Assembly: GCF_018388465.1 (NCBI RefSeq)
Contig: NZ_CP074404.1
Span: 1,054,001-1,118,000 of the forward strand
DNA: 64,000 nucleotides
Direction of reading: 5' to 3'
From: Cellulomonas fengjieae
GTDB lineage: Bacteria; Actinomycetota; Actinomycetes; Actinomycetales; Cellulomonadaceae
Positions 18,260 through 26,737 of this stretch are shown in pieces (within the stretch, counting starts at the first letter, position 1; each line of letters starts with the position of its first letter). A program made the translations under genes and the position numbers. Under the pieces are notes generated by a model. It was not told where the DNA came from and made no database searches. It was given only the letters and a program-made list of their open reading frames with translations.

Positions 18260-20336
18260 TCAGTCCAGAGCCACCCACAACCCGTCTCTCGCCCGAGTCA
18301 TCCCGACGTACACCTCGCGCCGCCGCAGGGTCCACCGCTCGCGCTCGGTGCCGTCCCGCCGGCGGGGTGGTGCTCACGTCGTCCTGGCGAACGTCGGGGA
18401 GCAGAACCTGCTTGAACTCCAGCCCCTTCGCGCGCTTGATCGTGCCGACCTTGACGCCGTCGGTCGGGCGGCCGTCATATGCGGTCAGCTCAGTCACCGG
18501 GATGCCGGCCTTGCGGAGCGCAGCCGCCGAGGCGCGCACGGCGTGCCGACTCAGGCAGAGCACGCCGATGTCACCGGGACCGGTGCCGACGGTCCGGAGC
18601 ACCGTTTGTACGTGCGCGATGAGGTGTTTTTCGCGCTGAGCCCACGAGCCGCAGCGCACGAGCGTCGGCTGCGGCCCCTCTCGCTCGACCCGCGCCGGTC
18701 GCTCACCCCGGCCGATGACGCCGTCGATCTCGGCGTACTCGTCACCCGCAACGAGTCGCGACGCGAAGTCGAGGATCTGCTGCGTGTTGCGGTAGTTGGC
18801 GTCGAGCACGACGCCGCGACCCGCGATGTCGACGCCGATCTCGGCGAGGGTGTAGCCGCCGGGGTAGATCGTCTGCTGGCCGTCGCCGACGAGCAGGAAG
18901 GCGTCGTCACGATCGCCGACCAGGCGGTAGAGCATGCGCACCATGGCCGACGACAGGTCCTGCGCCTCATCGACCACGACGGCGGTGTAGCGGTCGGTCA
19001 TCGGCTTGCGGTCCAGCTCGTGCTCCGCGAGAAGAATCTGGTCGGCCCAGTCGAGGACTCCTGCCGTACGGAGCCGCTCGTCGTACGCGACGCGCAAATC
19101 CCAGACGGCCCGTCGCTGTTCAACCGTGAGGGGGTAACGACGGCCCGCGCGCGTGAGGGCGGCGTACTCCTCGAAGGTCGTCAGCCCGCGGCCTTTGATG
19201 ATGTGCGCGATCTCGTCTTTCCAGTAGTGCGAGTCCCGTGAGCTCGCACCGAGGACGCCGGGTGCGCCGATGTCGCGCCACGCGGAGTGAAACGCCTCAT
19301 TGATCCGCGTGCCGTCGAGCCGGATCCGCACGCCCCGCTCGTCGAGAAGCCTGCTGGCGAACTCGTGGACACCCATGAAGTCGACCCGGTCGACGGCGTC
19401 GGGAGCCATACGTTCCAGCGTGCTGCGCAGCACATCCGGGAGGGTGCGGATGTAGGTGGTTACCAGGATGCGGCCGGGTCGTGAACGCGCCAGGTATGCC
19501 GCGCGATGGAGGGCGACGACGGTCTTGCCCGTTCCGGCTGCGCCTCGAATACGCGCGGGACCCTTGAACGTCCGGCGGACGAGCCGAGCCTGCGCCGGAT
19601 GCAGGAAGCTCATCCACTCCTCGATGGGAGCGGCGAGCATGCCGTCGAGCAGCGCGGACTGCACCTCGTCGTCACTGAGGAGCGCGTCCTGGATCGGGTG
19701 GGTGTCGCGGGGGAGAGCAGGTTGGGGCACGGTGACACTGATCGGCGCTGGCGCGTTGACCTCGGGAAGCAGGGTGAGGGTGGCGGCTAGCACGGCGTCG
19801 ACCTGCGACGGTGTCAGCCGCGCACCGAAGGACGCGATGTGGCGCAGCACGTCCTTCTCGCCGACGACGCGCACCGGTCCGACCGACTCGTTCACCGAGG
19901 CTCGCCCGGCGAGGACTGCCACGACGTGGACCTCACCTGGGGCCAGACCGACGTCCGCCAGTGCACCCTCGATCGTGTAGCCGAGATCGGCGAGGTTCAT
20001 GAGGTCGTCTGTCGCGTCCTCCTGGCCGCGGTAGATCCGACCGTCCCCGATGCTGACGTCGCGCCAGGCCTTCGTGTCGACGACGAACACGCCGCCCGGC
20101 CCGACGACGACCAGGTCGACCTGGGCCCGACGGCTGCCGGGCCATCGGCGGTCGGCGAGCAGGTGATGTCCGACGGCCGCCAGCGGCGCCAACGCACGCG
20201 CGGTGGCCTTCTCCGTTACGTCGGCGATGCCGTACCGCGCCGCCGTGGCGCGAGCTTCCGCGGCGGCGGCCGTGTGCGCGTCGGCCAGCGCGATCTGGCG
20301 CCGGGCCTCGGCGCCGGCTGAGTCTCCTGCGGGCAT
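18260..20336 (-). CDS. NERD-domain plus UvrD-like helicase, frameshifted before the last motif
   Basis: About 690 residues if the frame is repaired. N-terminal NERD nuclease-like domain (D74, D87-T-K89 in VVDTKAW). Then a superfamily 1 helicase: GAAGTGKT (about 264-271), DEAQD (about 455), DGQQTIYPGGY, DANYRNTQ and TIKRAKGLEF. Near 18350-18362 the frame breaks in a GC-rich stretch; the next frame supplies the missing motif VI (EVYVGMTRARDGLWVALD) and a TGA at 18260. Read without repair, the frame runs on into the HNH remnant. Start ATG 20336 is chosen because GAGGA lies about 8 nt upstream. Solitary NERD helicases are common in defence islands. The break may be real or a sequencing error. Confidence 0.85.
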
Positions 20337-20429
20337 CAGAACGTCCTCACCCGACCCCATCGGCAGCTGTCGCGCGCGCCTTGAGCGCGCCGGACGCCGC
20401 CGGTGCGAGGCCGTAACCGTGGACTGCCG

Positions 20430-20446
20430 GTAATACCGGGTTATAC
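20430..20446. promoter_or_regulatory. Imperfect palindrome upstream of the antitoxin gene
   Basis: GTAATACCGGGTTATAC is a near-palindrome 7 bases before the GTG start at 20454, and contains a TATAC-like -10 box. This is where a ribbon-helix-helix antitoxin would autorepress. Confidence 0.5.
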
Positions 20447-20453
20447 TTCCCGT

Positions 20454-20699
20454 GTGAAGACCGCGATTTCCATCCCCGACGAGACCTTCGAAAAGGCATC
20501 CCGGCGCGCGCACGACCTCGGGATGAGCCGATCGGAGTTCTTTACTCGCGCGGCAGCGCACTATCTCGACGAGCTCGACGCCGAGTCCGTGACGCGCCAG
20601 ATCGACGCCGCCGTGGACGCGCTCGGCGTCGATGACTCGGCGGCTGACGCCGTCGCTGCCGGACGCCGCCTGCTCGACGCCGAAGCTGACGACTGGTGA
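20454..20699 (+). CDS. Ribbon-helix-helix antitoxin, MazE/CopG type
   Basis: 81 residues from GTG 20454 (VKTAISIPDETF). The N-terminal strand followed by two helices (DETFEKASRRAHDLGMSRSEFFTRAAAHYL) is the ribbon-helix-helix DNA-binding fold of CopG-type antitoxins; the acidic C-terminus (DDSAADAV to EADDW) would wrap the toxin. A longer frame upstream crosses the palindrome and is not used. The stop overlaps the toxin GTG. Likely neutralises the MazF-like product and represses its own promoter. Confidence 0.88.
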   Translation: MKTAISIPDETFEKASRRAHDLGMSRSEFFTRAAAHYLDELDAESVTRQIDAAVDALGVDDSAADAVAAGRRLLDAEADDW

Positions 20700-21037
20700 T
20701 TGAGCGAGGAGGGCTCTACTGGGCCGACCTCGGGGCACCGGTCGGATCCCGTCCGGCGAAACGGCGACCGGTGATGGTGATCTCGGCCGACACCTACAAC
20801 CAGAGCCGACTCGCGACGGTCGTCGCCCTCGTGCTCACCTCCAACACGGACCTCGCGACCATGCCTGGCAACGTGTTCCTCCCAGCCGCAGCGACGGGGC
20901 TTCCGCGTGACTCGGTAGCGAACGTGACCGCCGTGGTGACGCTGAACAAGACTGACCTTGCCGAGCAGACTGGGCATACCCCTCTCGCACTGATGAGGGA
21001 GATCGACCGCGGGCTGCGAGGCTCACTCGATCTGTAG
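20696..21037 (+). CDS. MazF/PemK-family toxin (mRNA interferase)
   Basis: 113 residues from GTG 20696. Family features: RGGLYWADLG near the start, then RPAKRRPVMVIS, LTSN in mid-protein, and the C-terminal helix LALMREIDRGLRGSL. MazF toxins are small endoribonucleases that cut single-stranded mRNA at short sites. It overlaps the antitoxin gene by 4 bases (GTGA). Full length and complete, so probably active. As the last gene of the defence block it could stabilise the island or act by abortive infection. Confidence 0.9.
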   Translation: MIERGGLYWADLGAPVGSRPAKRRPVMVISADTYNQSRLATVVALVLTSNTDLATMPGNVFLPAAATGLPRDSVANVTAVVTLNKTDLAEQTGHTPLALMREIDRGLRGSLDL

Positions 21038-21373
21038 TGGGGGAGCTGAGCTCGAGGCGTCAACCCCGGACGACCCCGACCGGGTCTCGGCGGCCGCAAC
21101 CTCGGAGCCGGGGATGTCGAGGCCGTAGTTGGCGAAGCCCGGCACCACCCACGCAAGGGCGATGTGCGAGGCACGGTTCACGGGATCTCCCGGGAGAGGT
21201 GGCGGCGTCGGGTGCGGCGCGGGCAGCACGGTAGGGATTGCTCGCGACGAGCGTCGTCGCTCATCCAAACGGACGCCGGATCGTGGACTGGCCGCGGCGT
21301 CGGTCGAGGACGGCGCTGACGTGCGAGGCCCGGCGGTTCATCGGGGTCGAGCACCGACAGCTAGCCTCGTGGC
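21038..21373. other. 336-bp intergenic region at the likely island end
   Basis: No gene I can support. One minus-strand frame (21023-21268) contains protein-like text (NRASHIALAWVVPGFANYG) but has no recognisable family or ribosome binding site, so it may be a remnant. I find no copy of the tmRNA 3' end that would mark an attachment site. Confidence 0.5.
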
Positions 21374-22531
21374 GTGGATGCGGCGCCAAGGCATGACGAG
21401 ACCGACGTGCTCGCCGATCTCCGGCGCTACCCCGACCTCGAGGCGCCGAACCTGCATGCGGTCGACGCGAGCGACCGGCTGATCCTCGACGAGGCGGCCT
21501 CCGCGCTCGCGGCGGTTGCGGGTGACGACGTGGTCGTGATCGGCGACCACCACGGCGCGCTGACGCTCGGCGCGATCGCGCGGCACGGGCTATCCGGCGT
21601 CCGCACGCACCAGGACCGGTTGCTCGGCGAGCGGGCGCTCGCGGCCAACGCGGAGCGGCTGGGCCTCGGCGGGTTCACGTCGCTCGCACTCACGCCGGAG
21701 CTGGTCGCCGGCGCGAAGGTCGTGCTGCTCCAGCTCCCGCGGTCGCTCGATGCACTCGACGAGATTGCGGGCCTGGTCGCGGAGAACGCGGCCCCCGAGG
21801 TGGTGGTCTTCGCGGGTGGCCGGGTCAAGCACATGACGACCGCGATGAACGACGTCCTGCGTCGCCACTTCGCCGACGTGCAGGCGCACCTGGCGCGGCA
21901 GAAGTCGCGCGTGCTCGTCGCGTCGGCCCCCCGCCCGGCGGCCGAGCGGCCGGCACCACGCTGGCCGGAGTTCCAGGAGCACCCGGATTTGGGCATCACA
22001 GTGTGCGCGCACGGCGGGGTGTTCGCCGGGACGGCGATCGACATCGGCACGCGCGCCCTGCTCGCGCACCTCGACGCCGTGCCGACGGACGTCGCGTCGG
22101 CCGTCGACCTCGGCTGCGGCACGGGTGTGCTCGCCGTCGCGCTCGCGCGGGCGCGCCCGGATGCGGTCGTCACGGCGACCGACGAGTCGGCGGCCGCGGT
22201 GGACTCCGCACGCGCGACGGTCGCAGCGAACGGCCTGGAGGGACGCGTCGTCGTCCTGCGCGCGGACGGAGCCGACGGATTGCCCGACGAGAGCGCCGAC
22301 CTCGTGCTGCTCAACCCGCCCTTCCACGTCGGCACGGCCGTGCATGCGGGCGTAGCGCGCGCGCTGTTCGAAGACGCCGCGCGCGTGCTGCGTCCCGGCG
22401 GTGAGCTGTGGGCGGTGTGGAACTCGCACCTGCGCTACCGGTCGACGCTGGAGCGCGTGGTCGGGCCGACCCGGCAGGTCAGCCGCGACCCGAAGTTCAC
22501 CGTCACGGCCTCCACGCGCGCCCAGGCCTGA
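21374..22531 (+). CDS. RsmC/RlmG-type rRNA guanine-N2 methyltransferase
   Basis: 385 residues from GTG 21374. RlmG/RsmC architecture: a degenerate N-terminal MTS-like domain (about 1-200) and a C-terminal catalytic SAM domain with motif I DLGCGTGVLAVAL (about 244) and motif IV NPPFH (about 314), the mark of guanine-N2 methylation of rRNA (E. coli G1207 of 16S or G1835 of 23S). Which site this one modifies cannot be read from sequence. A sequence resembling its residues about 95-122 is found again at 34.0 kb. Single gene, not obviously in an operon. Confidence 0.85.
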   Translation: MDAAPRHDETDVLADLRRYPDLEAPNLHAVDASDRLILDEAASALAAVAGDDVVVIGDHHGALTLGAIARHGLSGVRTHQDRLLGERALAANAERLGLGGFTSLALTPELVAGAKVVLLQLPRSLDALDEIAGLVAENAAPEVVVFAGGRVKHMTTAMNDVLRRHFADVQAHLARQKSRVLVASAPRPAAERPAPRWPEFQEHPDLGITVCAHGGVFAGTAIDIGTRALLAHLDAVPTDVASAVDLGCGTGVLAVALARARPDAVVTATDESAAAVDSARATVAANGLEGRVVVLRADGADGLPDESADLVLLNPPFHVGTAVHAGVARALFEDAARVLRPGGELWAVWNSHLRYRSTLERVVGPTRQVSRDPKFTVTASTRAQA

Positions 22532-22582
22532 CTGGCGGAAGGGGCCGGACGAGCTCGCGGCGACTGTGGTGCGGGACGCGGC

Positions 22583-23419
22583 TCAGCCGCACCAGACCGC
22601 CTTGTCCGCGATCTGACGTCGGGGTGTGCCGTCCGGGGAGTTGGCGTTGGCGGCGCTCGTGATCATGGAGTAGAGGCCCCACAGGTGCTCGACCGTTGCC
22701 TCACGCGCGGCGGTGGGGTCGCCGGCGACGATGGCCGCGACGATCGCGTCGTGGGTGTCGGCGGAGGTGGTGGCCGAGGCCGGGATGGCCAGGGACATGC
22801 TTCGGAACTCCCGCAGGCCCGGCACCAGGATGGCGTAGAGCTTGGACAGCAGCGCACTGTGCGCGCAGGCGACCAGGACCTCGTGGAACCCCTCGTCACT
22901 GTCGATGCGCGACTCGAGGTGCTCGGCGGCGCGGTGCTTGCGGGCAGCGCGGTCGAGCAGCGCCAGCTCCCGTGTGGTGGCCCGCTCCGCAGCGAGGCCG
23001 GCAGCGGTGACCTCGAGCGACATCCGGGCCTCGAACAGCTCGGTGACCTCGAAGTCGTTGTCGGCGCTCCACTGGACGAACGAGTGCACCGGTTCCATCC
23101 GGGTGCGGTCGACGACGAAGGTGCCCAGACCGGCCCGTACCTCGACCGCCCCCATGGTCCGGAGGCGCTGGATCGCCTCGCGCAGCGACGTGCGGCCGAT
23201 GCCGAGGTCGCGGGCCAGCTCGGTCTCGGTGGGCAGCTGCTCGCCGGGTTTGAGCTCACCGCTCTTCATGGCAGTCAGGAATCGCTCGACGACGATGTCG
23301 GGTAGTGCGCGCCTGTCCCGCTGCTCCACCTTAAGCATCACTCGGGTCACGGTAGCAGGGTCGCTGACAGCCGCGGGAGGCGCTTCTCCGATCTTGTGTT
23401 TCGGCCGGTCAGCGGGCAT
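22583..23419 (-). CDS. GntR/FadR-family transcriptional regulator
   Basis: 278 residues. Winged-helix DNA-binding domain (about 45-110) with the GntR pattern ERFLTAMKSGELKPGEQLPTETELARDLGIGRTSLREAIQRL and the wing AGLGTFV, then an all-helical FCD effector domain containing ELFEARMSLE and the metal-binding-type histidines (DEGFHEVL, ADTHDAIV). The FCD type binds carboxylates or sugar acids. It is divergent from the eleven-gene catabolic operon that starts at 23524, so it is the likely regulator. ATG 23419 has no clear Shine-Dalgarno; a downstream start near 23340 (MLKVEQ) is possible. Confidence 0.9.
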   Translation of the reverse strand: MPADRPKHKIGEAPPAAVSDPATVTRVMLKVEQRDRRALPDIVVERFLTAMKSGELKPGEQLPTETELARDLGIGRTSLREAIQRLRTMGAVEVRAGLGTFVVDRTRMEPVHSFVQWSADNDFEVTELFEARMSLEVTAAGLAAERATTRELALLDRAARKHRAAEHLESRIDSDEGFHEVLVACAHSALLSKLYAILVPGLREFRSMSLAIPASATTSADTHDAIVAAIVAGDPTAAREATVEHLWGLYSMITSAANANSPDGTPRRQIADKAVWCG

Positions 23420-23458
23420 GTTGCGGGCAGGTTAACTCTCTGCCTCGCTGCTTGCATG

Positions 23459-23469
23459 ATGTCTGACAA
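23459..23469. promoter_or_regulatory. Likely GntR operator in the divergent promoter region
   Basis: ATGTCTGACAA contains the perfect 9-bp palindrome TGTCTGACA with the GT-N3-AC core known for FadR-type GntR operators. It lies between the GntR gene and the operon, 55 bases before the first ATG. Confidence 0.5.
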
Positions 23470-23523
23470 CCACTTAGCGTCCGTTGCTGAAACGCCTCAC
23501 CCCGAAAGGCAGATCAGCCGACA

Positions 23524-24486
23524 ATGGCCAGCGAACGCACACTTTTCATGACCCAGGAGTTCGACCTTCCGGGGGAGTTGCCCGTCGCCGTGGCGCACGG
23601 CGGGGTCGACATGGAGCCGACCCCCGCCACCTTCGCCACCCTGGAGCAGTCGACCGGCGTCGCCTTCGCGCTGCTCGCCGACGGACGACCGGGGATCGAG
23701 GCAGCGCTCGGCGCGGTCGCAGTCCTGGAAGACGACCCCGCGTTCAACGCCGGCTACGGATCAGTGCTCACCCGCACGGGGCAGGTGGAGACCGACGGCG
23801 CCGTCTCCGACGGCTTCACGGGCAGGTCCGCGGGAGTCGGCGCCGTCCCGGGCGTCCGTCATCCCGCCGCTGTGGCCTACGGGGTTCTTCAGGGCCGCGA
23901 CACGGTCCTGCTGGCCGGGCCGGCCGCTGCCGACTACGCGCGGACGATCGGCCACTCTCCGGAGGACCTGGTCGTCGAGGAGCAGGTCCAGGCACTGGCG
24001 CGGATGCAGCCCGGTGACCAGCAGAGCGCCTTCACCGGCCGCAGGGTCCCCAGCGAGACGGTCGGCTGCATCACGATCACTGCCGACGGACGGATCGCCA
24101 GCGTGTCGAGCACCGGCGGGCTGATGGGCAAGCCATCCGGCCGGATCGGCGACGCGTGCATCCCCGGCGCGGGCTTCTGGACCGACCGCCGGTTCGGCGT
24201 CCTGTGCTCCGGCTCGGGAGAGGCCGCGCTGCGTCGCCAGCTCGCCAGCGAGGTCGCCCGTCGCGCCGGGCACTCGGGCCTGCTCGCGGCGCTGACCGAC
24301 ACGCTGACCGAGGCGGCCCGGACACCCGGGACGATCGGGGCCATCGTCGCCATCGACCTGGACGAGCGGAAGGTCGCCACCATCCACAACGGCGCCAGCT
24401 TCCCGGTCGTGGTCCGGCACGCAGGCGGCGCGTTCCGGCTCGGCGCCGCGGACGCACGGCTCTGGGACCAGGTGGGCGCACGATGA
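23524..24486 (+). CDS. Isoaspartyl peptidase / asparaginase-2 family Ntn-hydrolase
   Basis: 320 residues. Asparaginase_2 fold: AFNAGYGS motif (about 73-80), autoproteolysis site before T179 (SETVGC) that becomes the N-terminal nucleophile, and STGGLMGKPSGRIGDACIPGAG, the substrate-loop signature. The family includes isoaspartyl dipeptidases, plant-type asparaginases and glycosylasparaginases that split GlcNAc-Asn. There is no signal peptide, so it should act in the cytoplasm after uptake. First gene of the operon, followed by a sugar-type ABC permease with ATGA overlap; this suggests the imported compound contains an aspartyl-amide bond. Substrate not known. Confidence 0.9.
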   Translation: MASERTLFMTQEFDLPGELPVAVAHGGVDMEPTPATFATLEQSTGVAFALLADGRPGIEAALGAVAVLEDDPAFNAGYGSVLTRTGQVETDGAVSDGFTGRSAGVGAVPGVRHPAAVAYGVLQGRDTVLLAGPAAADYARTIGHSPEDLVVEEQVQALARMQPGDQQSAFTGRRVPSETVGCITITADGRIASVSSTGGLMGKPSGRIGDACIPGAGFWTDRRFGVLCSGSGEAALRRQLASEVARRAGHSGLLAALTDTLTEAARTPGTIGAIVAIDLDERKVATIHNGASFPVVVRHAGGAFRLGAADARLWDQVGAR

Positions 24487-25439
24487 CCGCCCTCGCGCTG
24501 GACACCGGGATCGCCCGGGTCCGCGACCGGATCGGCGCTGTCCTGTCCGGCAAGGGCATCTTCATCGCGCTGGCGGTGGTCCTGGTCGTCGCTGCCATCG
24601 TCGCGCCGAACTTCTACGCGCAGGTCAACGTCAGCAACACGCTGCGGCGGGCGTCCATCCTGGGCCTGGTGACCATCGGTCAGCTGGTCGTGCTCATGGT
24701 CCGCAACGTCGACCTCTCGGTCGCCGCGATGATCGGCATCACCGCGGTGCTGCTCTCCACGGCGCACACCACAGCGACCGGGCTGGTCATGGCGCTGCTG
24801 CTCGCAGTGGTCGTCGGAGCCGCGAACACCTGGCTGGTCGTCCGGCGCGGTGTGCCGGCCTTCGTCGCGACGTTCGGCATGGTCATGGTCCTGCAGGGCG
24901 GCAAGCTGATCTGGACGCAGGGCTCGACCAGCGGCGAGTCCCCGGCCGCGCTGGTCGACCTCGCTCGCGGGTCGGTCGGCCCGGTGCCGACGCCGTTCCT
25001 GCTGTGGCTGCTCGTCACGATCGCGCTGTCCGTCTGGATCAGCTCGACCCGGTCGGGCCGCAACGTCGTGGTGGCAGGCGCCAACCCGACGATGGCCCGT
25101 CTCTCGGGCATCAACGTCGGGAAGATCCAGTGGCTGGCCTTCACCGGCTCCGCCGTGCTGGCGGTCCTCGCCGGCGCGCTGCTCACCGGCTTCTCGGGGT
25201 ACGTCGACCGCTCCATCGGCACCGGTTACGAGCTGGACTCGATCACCGCCGCACTCCTGGGCGGGGCGCGGTTCAAGGGCGGCGAGGGCTCCTTCGTCGG
25301 GGCGATGGGTGGCGTGCTGGTCCTGGCCGCGCTCGACACGCTGATCGTGGTCCTGGGCCTTCGACCCGAGCTCCAGGACGTCATCAAGGGCGTCGTCCTC
25401 ATCCTCGCCCTGACCCTGCACTGGCCCGACCGGCGATGA
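24483..25439 (+). CDS. ABC transporter permease, ribose/RbsC family (1)
   Basis: 318 residues, eight to ten hydrophobic segments, BPD_transp_2 family. Features: QLVVLMVRNVDLSVAAM, ANPTMARLSGINVGKIQ and the LLGGARFKGGEGSFVGAMGG loop near the C-terminus (usual form G-G-x-x-x-x-G-G-x-G-x-x-x-G). It forms the inner-membrane channel of a CUT2 sugar-type importer together with the second permease at 28258. Starts inside the stop of the Ntn-hydrolase gene (ATGA). Confidence 0.92.
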   Translation: MTALALDTGIARVRDRIGAVLSGKGIFIALAVVLVVAAIVAPNFYAQVNVSNTLRRASILGLVTIGQLVVLMVRNVDLSVAAMIGITAVLLSTAHTTATGLVMALLLAVVVGAANTWLVVRRGVPAFVATFGMVMVLQGGKLIWTQGSTSGESPAALVDLARGSVGPVPTPFLLWLLVTIALSVWISSTRSGRNVVVAGANPTMARLSGINVGKIQWLAFTGSAVLAVLAGALLTGFSGYVDRSIGTGYELDSITAALLGGARFKGGEGSFVGAMGGVLVLAALDTLIVVLGLRPELQDVIKGVVLILALTLHWPDRR

Positions 25440-25500
25440 CCGGTGGTGGGTCCGCACCACCCCCCGAAGCAGCATCGACACCCATCCCCTGAGGAGAACC

Positions 25501-26664
25501 ATGAGAACGACTGTTCGGACCGCTGCGGTCGGCGTGATCGGCACGCTGGCGCTGACCCTGACCGCCTGCTCCTCCGCCGACACCGAGGGCGCCGCGCCCA
25601 GCTCGACGAAGGCTGCGGAGCTGACGTTCGACGAGTCTGGCCGCCCGGTGCTCGACGACTCGTTCTCCAAGGCGGTCCAGGCTGCCAACGGGGTGACGGT
25701 TGACACCTCCGCCTTCAAGGCCGAGCCGCCCTACAACGTCGCGACCATCACGCAGGGGCCGGTCAACGGCTGGGCCACCACGTTCGACCTGGTCATGAAG
25801 GACAGCCTGGCCAAGTCCGGCAAGGTCGGCGACGTGATGTACGTCCCCTGGGACGGGGTCACCGAGAACCAGGTCAAGGGCATGGAGGACGCGATCGCGG
25901 CCGACGTGGACGCGATCGTGCTGCTGTCGATGTCCCGCGCCGGGCTCGTCTCGTCGATCGAGCGCGCCGCCGCTGCCGGTATCCCCGTGATCACCTGCAT
26001 GGGTGGTGCCGAGACGGACGCGTACACCGCCGAGGTCAACGCAGACATCCCGCTGCAGGGCTTCCAGACCGCCGACGAGATCAGCAAGAAGCTCGACGGC
26101 AAGGGGCAGGTCGTCATGCTGAACGGCACCGCGGGGGTCGACTCGGCGGAGTTCTGGCGCTCAGGCGCCAACGCGGCGTTCTCGCAGTACCCCGAGATCG
26201 AGATCGTGACCGAGCAGTACGCCGACTGGTCGGCAGCCAAGGCCATGGACGTCATGCGGACCGTCGTCGCGCAGTACCCGGACGTGGACGCGGTGTGGGT
26301 GGGTGGCCTCGAGATGGGCCCGTCGGTGATCCAGGCCTACAAGGAGGGCGGCGCCGAGCTTCCCCTCGTCGGCGGGACCAACCCGACCAACGGGTTCCTT
26401 CGCCTGGCGATCGAGAACGACCTCGACTTCTACGTCGCGCCGTTCACACCCGCCGCGCCGCAGGAGTGCGTGAACACGATGCTCAAGGTCCTCGACGGCC
26501 AGCCGGTGCCGAAGTTCACCAACGTGGCCGACGTGCTCGAGGGTGCAGCCCCGTACGGCAAGGACGAGGCGTCCACGTGGTTCGAGGCGGCGTTCAACGA
26601 CGACTTCAACGGCCCGAAGGTGCTCGACGACAAGGCCTACCTCGACGCCGGGTTCGGCAAGTAG
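25501..26664 (+). CDS. ABC transporter substrate-binding lipoprotein (type 1 periplasmic binding fold)
   Basis: 387 residues. Lipoprotein signal peptide with lipobox LTAC and acylated C23, so it is anchored outside the membrane. The Peripla_BP_4 fold is visible in NVATITQGPVNGWATTF, VDAIVLLSMSRAGLVSSIERAAAAGIPVITCMGG and DAVWVGGLEMGPSVIQAYKEGG, as in RbsB and other sugar-binding proteins. GAGGAG lies 5 nt before the ATG. A strong hairpin follows the gene (26680-26708), which may keep its mRNA more abundant than the rest of the operon. Confidence 0.93.
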   Translation: MRTTVRTAAVGVIGTLALTLTACSSADTEGAAPSSTKAAELTFDESGRPVLDDSFSKAVQAANGVTVDTSAFKAEPPYNVATITQGPVNGWATTFDLVMKDSLAKSGKVGDVMYVPWDGVTENQVKGMEDAIAADVDAIVLLSMSRAGLVSSIERAAAAGIPVITCMGGAETDAYTAEVNADIPLQGFQTADEISKKLDGKGQVVMLNGTAGVDSAEFWRSGANAAFSQYPEIEIVTEQYADWSAAKAMDVMRTVVAQYPDVDAVWVGGLEMGPSVIQAYKEGGAELPLVGGTNPTNGFLRLAIENDLDFYVAPFTPAAPQECVNTMLKVLDGQPVPKFTNVADVLEGAAPYGKDEASTWFEAAFNDDFNGPKVLDDKAYLDAGFGK

Positions 26665-26679
26665 AGCAGTCCTGAGGCC

Positions 26680-26708
26680 GGTGGGGCCGCCCCGGCGGCG
26701 GCCCCACC
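26680..26708 (+). promoter_or_regulatory. Intercistronic hairpin after the binding-protein gene
   Basis: A perfect 12-bp stem, GGTGGGGCCGCC (26680-26691) with GGCGGCCCCACC (26697-26708), and a 5-base loop. No T tract follows. Such hairpins behind binding-protein genes are known to protect the upstream mRNA or to attenuate the downstream genes. Confidence 0.75.
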
Positions 26709-26737
26709 GCGCTCCGACCCGACAGAAGAAGGCAGCC

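Noticed and set aside
23934..25718. 594-residue minus-strand frame over the Ntn-hydrolase and permease
   Set aside because: Composition dominated by D, R, H, Q and G as expected antisense to a GC-rich membrane protein gene.
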